A stretch of DNA of 64,000 bases from contig OX104119.1 of the NCBI GenBank assembly GCA_944474755.1, positions 4,885,075-4,949,074 on the forward strand. The letters run 5' to 3'. Source of the DNA: Limnoperna fortunei. Its lineage: Eukaryota; Mollusca; Bivalvia; Mytilida; Modiolidae. This document shows, in pieces, positions 53,149-61,895 of this stretch. The position numbers were made by a program, and so were the translations under genes. The notes below the pieces were generated by a model that was given only the letters and a program-made list of their open reading frames with translations, made no database searches and was not told the DNA's origin. Every line of letters starts with the position of its first letter. The first letter of the stretch is position 1.

Positions 53149-55148
53149 GTTCAGTCTTGGTGTTGCATATGTATATCCCGGAGAGTTCAGTCTTGGTGTT
53201 GTCTATGTATATCCCGCAGAGTTCAGTCTTGGTGTTGCATATGTATATCCCGGAGAGTTCAGTCTTGGTGTTTTCTGTGTATATCCCGGAGAGTTCAGTC
53301 TTGGTGTTGTCTGTGTGTATCCCGCAGAGTTCAGTCTTGGTGTTGCATATGTGTATCCGGGAGAGTTCAGTCTTGGTGTTGCATATGTTTATCCCAGAGA
53401 GTTCAGTCTTTGTCTTGCATATGTATATCCGGGAGAGTTCAGTCTTGGTGTTGTCTGTGTATATCCCGGAAAGTTCAGTCTTGGTGTTGTCTGTGTATAT
53501 CCTGGAGAGTTCAGTCTTGGTGTTGTCTGTGTATATCCCGGAGAGTTCAGTCTTGGTGTTGCATATGTATATCCCGGAGAGTTCAGTCTTGGTGTTGTCT
53601 ATGTATATCCGGGAGAGTTCAGTCTTGGTGTTGTCTGTGTATATCCCGGAAAGTTCAGTTTTGGTGTTGTCTCTGTATATCCCGGAGAGTTCAGTCTTGG
53701 TGTTGCATATGTATATTCCGGAGAGTTCAGTCTTGGTGTTGCATATGTATATCCCGGAGTGTTCAGTCTTGGTGTTGTCTGTGTATATCCCGGAGAGTTC
53801 AGTCTTGGTGTTGTCTATGTATATCCCGCAGAGTTCAGTCTTGGTGTTATATATGTATATCCCGGAGAGTTCAGTCTTGGTGTTGTCTGTGTATATCCCG
53901 CAGAGTTCAGTCTTTGTGTCGCATATGTATATCCCGGTTAGTTCAGTCTTGGTGTTGTCTGTGTTTATCCGGGAGAGTTCAGTCTTGGTGTTGCATATGT
54001 ATATCCCGGAGAGTTCAGTCTTGGTGTTGCATATGTATATCCCGGAGAGTTCAGTCTTGGTGTTGTCTATGTATATCCCGGAGAGTTCAGTCTTGGTGTT
54101 GTCTGTGTATATCCCGGAGAGTTCAGTCTTGGTGTTGTCTGTGTATATCCCGGAGAGTTCAGTCATGGTGTTGTCTGTGTATATCCCGGAGAGTTCAGTC
54201 TTGGTGTTGCATATATATATCCCGGAGAGTTCAGTCATTGTGTTGTCTTTGTGTATATCCCGGAGAGTTCAGTCTTGGTGTTGCATATGTATATCCCGGA
54301 GAGTTCAGTCTTGGTGTTGTCTATGTATATCCCGCAGAGTTCAGTCTTGGTGTTGCATATGTATATCCCGGAGAGTTCAATCTTGGTGTTTTCTGTGTAT
54401 ATCCCGGAGAGTTCAGTCTTGGTGTTGTCTGTGTGTATCCCGCAGAGTTCAGTCTTGGTGTTGCATATGTGTATCCGGGAGAGTTCAGTCTTGGTGTTGC
54501 ATATGTTTATCCCGGAGAGTTCAGTCTTTGTGTTGCATATGTATATCCGGGAGAGTTCAGTCTTGGTGTTGTCTGTGTATATCCCGGAAAGTTCAGTCTT
54601 GGTGTTGTCTGTGTATATCCTGGAGAGTTCAGTCTTGGTGTTGTCTGTGTATATCTCGGAGAGTTCAGTCTTGGTGTTGCATATGTATATCCCGGAGAGT
54701 TCAGTCTTGGTGTTGTCTATGTATATCCGGGAGAGTTCAGTCTTGGTGTTGTCTGTGTATATCCCGGAAAGTTCAGTCTTGGTGTTGTCTGTGTATATCC
54801 CGGAGAGTTCAGTCTTGGTGTTGTCTGTGTATATCCCGGAGAGTTCAGTCTTGGTGTTGCAGATGTATATCCGGAGAGTTCAGTCTTGGTGTTGTCTATG
54901 TATATCCGGGAGAGTTCAGTCTTGGTGTTGTCTGTGTATAAACCGGAGAGTTCAGTCTTGGTGTTGTCTGTGTATATCCCGGAAAGTTCAGTCTTGGAGT
55001 TGCATATGTATATCCCGGAGAGTTCAGTCTTGGTGTTGTCTGTGTATATCCCGGAGAGTTCATTCTTGGTGTTGCATATGTATATCCCGGAGAGTTCAGT
55101 CTTGGTGTTGCATATGTATATCCCGGAGAGTTCGGTCTTGGTGTTGTC

Positions 55149-58100
55149 TGTGTATATCCCGGAGAGTTCAGTCTTGGTGTTGCATATGTATATCCCGGAG
55201 AGTTCAGTCTTGGTGTTGTCTGTGTATATCCCGCAGAGTTCAGTCTTGGTGTTGCATATGTATATCCCGGAGAGTTCAGTCTTGGTGTTGCATATGTATA
55301 TCCCGGAGAGTTCAGTCTTGGTGTTGCATATGTATATCCCGGAGAGTTCAGTCTTGGTGTTGCATATGTATATCCCGGAGAGTTCAGTCTTGGTATTGCC
55401 TATGTATATTCCGGAGAGTTCAGTCTTGGTGTTGCATATGTATATCCGGGAGAGTTCAGTCTTGGTGTTGTCTGTGTATATCCAGGAGAGTTCAGTCTTG
55501 GTGTTGTCTGTATATATCCGGGAGAGTTCAGTCTTGGTGCTGCATATGTATATCCGGAAGAGTTCAGTCTTGGTGTTGCATATGTATATCCCGGAGAGTT
55601 CAGTCTTCGTGTTGCATATGTTTATCCCGGAGAGTTCAGTTTTGGTGTTGTCTCTGTATATCCCGGAGAGTTCAGTCTTGGTGTTGCATATGTATATTCC
55701 GGAGAGTTCAGTCTTGGTGTTGCATATGTATATCCCGGAGTGTTCAGTCTTGGTGTTGTCTGTGTATATCCCGGAGAGTTCAGTCTTGGTGTTGTCTATG
55801 TATATCCCGCAGAGTTCAGTCTTGGTGTTATATATGTATATCCCGGAGAGTTCAGTCTTGGTGTTGTCTGTGTATGTCCCGCAGAGTTCAGTCTTTGTGT
55901 CGCATATGTATATCCCGGTTAGTTCAGTCTTGGTGTTGTCTGTGTTTATCCGGGAGAGTTCAGTCTTGGTGTTGCATATGTATATCCCGGAGAGTTCAGT
56001 CTTGGTGTTGCATATGTATATCCCGGAGAGTTCAGTCTTGGTGTTGTCTATGTATATCCCGGAGAGTTCTGTCTTGGTGTTGTCTGTGTATATCCCGGAG
56101 AGTTCAGTCTTGGTGTTGTCTGTGTATATCCCGGAGAGTTCAGTCTTGGTGTTGTCTGTGTATATCCCGGAGAGTTCAGTCTTGGTGTTGCATATATATA
56201 TCCCGGAGAGTTCAGTCATTGTGTTGTCTTTGTGTATATCCCGGAGAGTTCAGTCTTGGTGTTGCATATGTATATCCCGGAGAGTTCAGTCTTGGTGTTG
56301 TCTATGTATATCCCGCAGAGTTCAGTCTTGGTGTTGCATATGTATATCCCGGAGAGTTCAGTCTTGGTGTTTTCTGTGTATATCCCGGAGAGTTCAGTCT
56401 TGGTGTTGTCTGTGTGTATCCCGCAGAGTTCAGTCTTGGTGTTGCATATGTGTATCCGGGAGAGTTCAGTCTTGATGTTGCATATGTTTATTCCGGAGAG
56501 TTCAGTCTTTGTGTTGCATATGTATATCCGGGAGAGTTCAGTCTTGGTGTTGTCTGTGTATATCCCGGAAAGTTCAGTCTTGGTGTTGTCTGTGTATATC
56601 CTGGAGAGTTCAGTCTTGGTGTTGTCTGTGTATATCCCGGAGAGTTCAGTCTTGGTGTTGCATATGTATATCCCGGAGAGTTCAGTCTTGGTGTTGTCTA
56701 TGTATATCCGGGAGAGTTCAGTCTTGGTGTTGTCTGTGTATATCCCGGAAAGTTCAGTTTTGGTTTTGTCTCTGTATATCCCGGAGAGTTCAGTCTTGGT
56801 GTTGCATATGTATATTCCGGAGAGTTCAGTCTTGGTGTTGCATATGTATATCCCGGAGTGTTCAGTCTTGGTGTTGTCTGTGTATATCCCGGAGAGTTCA
56901 GTCTTGGTGTTGTCTATGTATATCCCGCAGAGTTCAGTCTTGGTGTTATATATGTATATCCCGGAGAGTTCAGTCTTGGTGTTGTCTGTGTATATCCCGC
57001 AGAGTTCAGTCTTTGTGTCGCATATGTATATCCCGGTTAGTTCAGTCTTGGTGTTGTCTGTGTTTATCCGGGAGAGTTCAGTCTTGGTGTTGCATATGTA
57101 TATCCCGGAGAGTTCAGTCTTGGTGTTGCATATGTATATCCCGGAGAGTTCAGTCTTGGTGTTGTCTATGTATATCCCGGAGAGTTCAGTCTTGGTGTTG
57201 TCTGTGTATATCCCGGAGAGTTCAGTCTTGGTGTTGTCTGTGTATATCCCGGAGAGTTCAGTCATGGTGTTGTCTGTGTATATCCCGGAGAGTTCAGTCT
57301 TGGTGTTGCATATATATATGCCGGAGAGTTCAGTCATTGTGTTGTCTTTGTGTATATCCCGGAGAGTTCAGTCTTGGTGTTGCATATGTATATCCCGGAG
57401 AGTTCAGTCTTGGTGTTGTCTATGTATATCCCGCAGAGTTCAGTCTTGGTGTTGCATATGTATATCCCGGAGAGTTCAGTCTTGGTGTTTTCTGTGTATA
57501 TCCCGGAGAGTTCAGTCTTGGTGTTGTCTGTGTGTATCCCGCAGAGTTCAGTCTTGGTGTTGCATATGTGTATCCGGGAGAGTTCAGTCTTGGTGTTGCA
57601 TATGTTTATCCCGGAGAGTTCAGTCTTTGTGTTGCATATGTATATCCGGGAGAGTTCAGTCTTGGTGTTGTCTGTGTATATCGCGGAAAGTTCAGTCTTG
57701 GTGTTGTCTGTGTATATCCTGGAGAGTTCAGTCTTGGTGTTGTCTGTGTATATCCCGGAGAGTTCAGTCTTGGTGTTGCATATGTATATCCCGGAGAGTT
57801 CAGTCTTGGTGTTGTCTATGTATATCCGGGAGAGTTCAGTCTTGGTGTTGTCTGTGTATATCCCGGAAAGTTCAGTCTTGGTGTTGTCTGTGTATATCCC
57901 GGAGAGTTCAGTCTTGGTGTTGTCTGTGTATATCCCGGAGAGTTCAGTCTTGGTGTTGCAGATGTATATCCGGAGAGTTCAGTCTTGGTGTTGTCTATGT
58001 ATATCCGGGAGAGTTCAGTCTTGGTGTTGTCTGTGTATAAACCGGAGAGTTCAGTCTTGGTGTTGTCTGTGTATATCCCGGAAAGTTCAGTCTTGGAGTT

Positions 58101-58330
58101 GCATATGTATATCCCGGAGAGTTCAGTCTTGGTGTTGTCTGTGTATATCCCGGAGAGTTCATTCTTGGTGTTGCATATGTATATCCCGGAGAGTTCAGTC
58201 TTGGTGTTGCATATGTATATCCCGGAGAGTTCGGTCTTGGTGTTGTCTGTGTATATCCCGGAGAGTTCAGTCTTGGTGTTGCATATGTATATCCCGGAGA
58301 GTTCAGTCTTGGTGTTGTCTGTGTATATCC
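55149..58330 (+). repeat. 3,099-bp higher-order repeat, copy 2
   Basis: This copy repeats the nested layout. The internal 1,118-bp pair is at about 55630-56750 and 56751-57867, with 38-bp units at 56210-56247 and 57328-57365. The match to copy 1 continues about 80 bp past one full period and then diverges near 58.33 kb. Confidence 0.87.
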
Positions 58331-58539
58331 CGCAGAGTTCAGTCTTGGTGTTGTATATGTATATCCCAGAGAGTTCAGTCTTGGTGTTGTCTGTGTATAT
58401 CCCGGAGAGTTCAGTCTTGGTGTTGCATATGTATTTCCCAGAGAGTTCAGTCTTGGTGTTGTCTGTGCATATCCGGGAGAGTTCAGTCTTGGTGTTGCAT
58501 ATGTATATCCCGGAGAGTTCAGTCTTGGTGTTGTCTGTG

Positions 58540-60205
58540 TATATCCCGGAGAGTTCAATCTTGGTGTTGCATATGTATATCCCGGAGAGTTCAGTCTTGG
58601 TGTTGCATATGTATATCCCGGAGAGTTCGGTCTTGGTGTTGTCTGTGTATATCCCGGAGAGTTCAGTCTTGGTGTTGCATATGTATATCCCGGAGAGTTC
58701 AGTCTTGATGTTGTCTGTGTATATCCCGCGGAGAGTTCAGTCTTTGTGTTGCATATGTATATCCCGGAGAGTTCAGTCTTGGTGTTGTCTGTGTATATCC
58801 CGCAGAGTTCAGTCTTGGTGTTGTCTGTGTATACCCGGGAGAGTTCAGTCTTGGTGTCGCATATGTATATCCCGGAGAGTTCAGTCTTGGTGTTGTCTGT
58901 GTATATCCCGGAGAGTTCAGTCTTGGTGTTGCATATGTTTATCCCGGAGAGTTCAGTTTTGGTGTTGTCTCTGTATATCCCGGAGAGTTCAGTCTTGGTG
59001 TTGCATATGTATATTCCGGAGAGTTCAGTCTTTGTGTTGCATATGTATATCCCGGAGTGTTCAGTCTTGGTGTTGTCTGTGTATATCCCGGAGAGTTCAG
59101 TCTTGGTATTGTCTATGTATATCCCGCAGAGTTCAGTCTTGGTGTTATATATGTATATCCCGGAGAGTTCAGTCTTGGTGTTGTCTGTGTATATCCCGCA
59201 GAGTTCAGTCTTTGTGTCGCATATGTATATCCCGGTTAGTTCAGTCTTGGCGTTGTCTGTGTTTATCCGGGAGAGTTCAGTCTTGGTGTTGCATATGTAT
59301 ATCCCGGAGAGTTCAGTCTTGGTGTTGCATATGTATATCCCGGAGAGTTCAGTCTTGGTGTTGTCTATGTATATCCGGGAGAGTTCAGTCTTGGTGTTGC
59401 ATATGTATATCCCGGAGAGTTCAGTCTTGGTGTTGCATATGTATATCCCGGAGAGTTCTGTCTTGGTGTTGTCTGTGTATATCCCGGAGAGTTCAGTCAT
59501 GGTGTTGTCTGTGTATATCCCGGAGAGTTCAGTCTTGGTGTTGCATTTATATATCCCGGAGAGTTCAGTCATGGTGTTGTCTGTGTATATCCCGGAGAGT
59601 TCAGTCTAGGTGTTGCATATGTATATCCCGGAGAGTTCAGTCTTGGTGTTGTCTATGTATATCCCGCTGAGTTCAGTCTTGGTGTTGCATATGTATATCC
59701 CGGAGAGTTCAGTCTTGGTGTTGCATATGTTTATCCCGGAGAGTTCAGTCTTGGTGTTGCATATGTGTATCCGGGAGAGTTCAGTCTTGGTGTTGCATAT
59801 GTATATCCCGGAGAGTTCAGTCTTGGTGTTGTCTATGTATATCCCGCAGAGTTCAGTCTTGGTGTTGCATATGTATATCCCGGAGAGTTCAGTCTTGGTG
59901 TTTTCTGTGTATATCCCGCAGAGTTCAGTCTTGCTGTTGCATATGTGAATCCGGGAGAGTTCAGTCTTGGTGTTGCATATGTTTATCCCGGAGAGTTCAG
60001 TCTTGGTGTTGCATATGTATATCCGGGAGAGTTCAGTCTTGGTGTTGTCTGTGTGTATCCCGCAGAGTTCAGTCTTGCTGTTGCATATGTGTATCCGGGA
60101 GAGTTCAGTCTTGGTGTTGCATATGTTTATCCCGGAGAGTTCAGTCTTGGTGTTGCATATGTATATCCCGGAAAGTTCAGTCTTGGTGTTGTCTGTGTAT
60201 ATCCC
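58540..60205 (+). repeat. 1.66-kb tandem duplication, left copy
   Basis: The GTTCAATC unit ending at 58560 recurs ending at 60218 (offset 1,658 = 46 x 36 + 2). The 38-bp CCCGCGGAGAG unit at 58697-58734 recurs at 60355-60392. From about 61.15 kb onward the offset is 1,693, because the right copy gained one monomer (+36) and lost one base at 60753-60787 (-1). Confidence 0.87.
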
Positions 60206-61895
60206 GGAGAGTTCAATCTTGGTGTTGCATATGTATATCCCGGAGAGTTCAGTCTTGGTGTTGCATATGTATATCCCGGAGAGTTCGGTCTTGGTGTTGT
60301 CTGTGTATATCCCGGAGAGTTCAGTCTTGGTGTTGCATATGTATATCCCGGAGAGTTCAGTCTTGATGTTGTCTGTGTATATCCCGCGGAGAGTTCAGTC
60401 TTTGTGTTGCATATGTATATCCCGGAGAGTTCAGTCTTGGTGTTGTCTGTGTATATCCCGCAGAGTTCAGTCTTGGTGTTGTCTGTGTATACCCGGGAGA
60501 GTTCAGTCTTGGTGTCGCATATGTATATCCCGGAGAGTTCAGTCTTGGTGTTGTCTGTGTATATCCCGGAGAGTTCAGTCTTGGTGTTGCATATGTTTAT
60601 CCCGGAGAGTTCAGTTTTGGTGTTGTCTCTGTATATCCCGGAGAGTTCAGTCTTGGTGTTGCATATGTATATTCCGGAGAGTTCAGTCTTTGTGTTGCAT
60701 ATGTATATCCCGGAGTGTTCAGTCTTGGTGTTGTCTGTGTATATCCCGGAGAGTTCAGTCTGGTATTGTCTATGTATATCCCGCAGAGTTCAGTCTTGGT
60801 GTTATATATGTATATCCCGGAGAGTTCAGTCTTGGTGTTGTCTGTGTATATCCCGCAGAGTTCAGTCTTTGTGTCGCATATGTATATCCCGGTTAGTTCA
60901 GTCTTGGCGTTGTCTGTGTTTATCCGGGAGAGTTCAGTCTTGGTGTTGCATATGTATATCCCGGAGAGTTCAGTCTTGGTGTTGCATATGTATATCCCGG
61001 AGAGTTCAGTCTTGGTGTTGTCTATGTATATCCGGGAGAGTTCAGTCTTGGTGTTGCATATGTATATCCCGGAGAGTTCAGTCTTGGTGTTGCATATGTA
61101 TATCCCGGAGAGTTCTGTCTTGGTGTTGTCTGTGTATATCCCGGAGAGTTCAGTCTTGGTGTTGTCTGTGTATATCCCGGAGAGTTCAGTCATGGTGTTG
61201 TCTGTGTATATCCCGGAGAGTTCAGTCTTGGTGTTGCATTTATATATCCCGGAGAGTTCAGTCATGGTGTTGTCTGTGTATATCCCGGAGAGTTCAGTCT
61301 AGGTGTTGCATATGTATATCCCGGAGAGTTCAGTCTTGGTGTTGTCTATGTATATCCCACAGAGTTCAGTCTTGGTGTTGCATATGTATATCCCGGAGAG
61401 TTCAGTCTTGGTGTTGCATATGTTTATCCCGGAGAGTTCAGTCTTGGTGTTGCATATGTGTATCCGGGAGAGTTCAGTCTTGGTGTTGCATATGTATATC
61501 CCGGAGAGTTCAGTCTTGGTGTTGTCTATGTATATCCCGCAGAGTTCAGTCTTGGTGTTGCATATGTATATCCCGGAGAGTTCAGTCTTGGTGTTTTCTG
61601 TGTATATCCCGCAGAGTTCAGTCTTGCTGTTGCATATGTGAATCCGGGAGAGTTCAGTCTTGGTGTTGCATATGTTTATCCCGGAGAGTTCAGTCTTGGT
61701 GTTGCATATGTATATCCGGGAGAGTTCAGTCTTGGTGTTGTCTGTGTGTATCCCGCAGAGTTCAGTCTTGCTGTTGCATATGTGTATCCGGGAGAGTTCA
61801 GTCTTGGTGTTGCATATGTTTATCCCGGAGAGTTCAGTCTTGGTGTTGCATATGTATATCCCGGAAAGTTCAGTCTTGGTGTTGTCTGTGTATAT
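60206..61895 (+). repeat. 1.69-kb tandem duplication, right copy
   Basis: This is the partner of 58540-60205. The 35-bp unit at 60753-60787 (CAGTCTGGTATTG) is private to this copy, since the left copy has the full-length form near 59.1 kb. The extra monomer lies near 61.14-61.18 kb. The match ends around 61.9 kb at a CCTGGAGAG unit. Confidence 0.86.

Larger units (their letters stand above)
52050..55148 (+). repeat. 3,099-bp higher-order repeat, copy 1
   Basis: The offset to copy 2 is constant at 3,099 bp (86 x 36 + 3). Two 38-bp units (+4) and one 35-bp GCAGATGTATATCCGGAG unit near 54870 (-1) explain the remainder. Inside it, 52530-53650 and 53651-54768 are tandem copies 1,118 bp apart. Each carries GTTTTGGTGTTGTCTCTG, TGTGTCGCATATG and the 38-bp unit. 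Confidence 0.88.
51967..56475 (+). other. Longest open frame, judged non-coding
   Basis: This is the longest open frame in the window, about 1,500 codons. It consists only of the 12-residue periods SVLVLSVYIPES and related forms, and after odd-length monomers it switches to the VQSWCCLCISRR and FSLGVVCVYPGE periods. The protein periodicity changes frame mid-way with no sign of selection. The same DNA is open in the other forward frames and in two reverse frames. No signal peptide, domain, promoter or splice structure is evident. I regard it as a consequence of a 36-bp monomer lacking stops. Confidence 0.9.
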
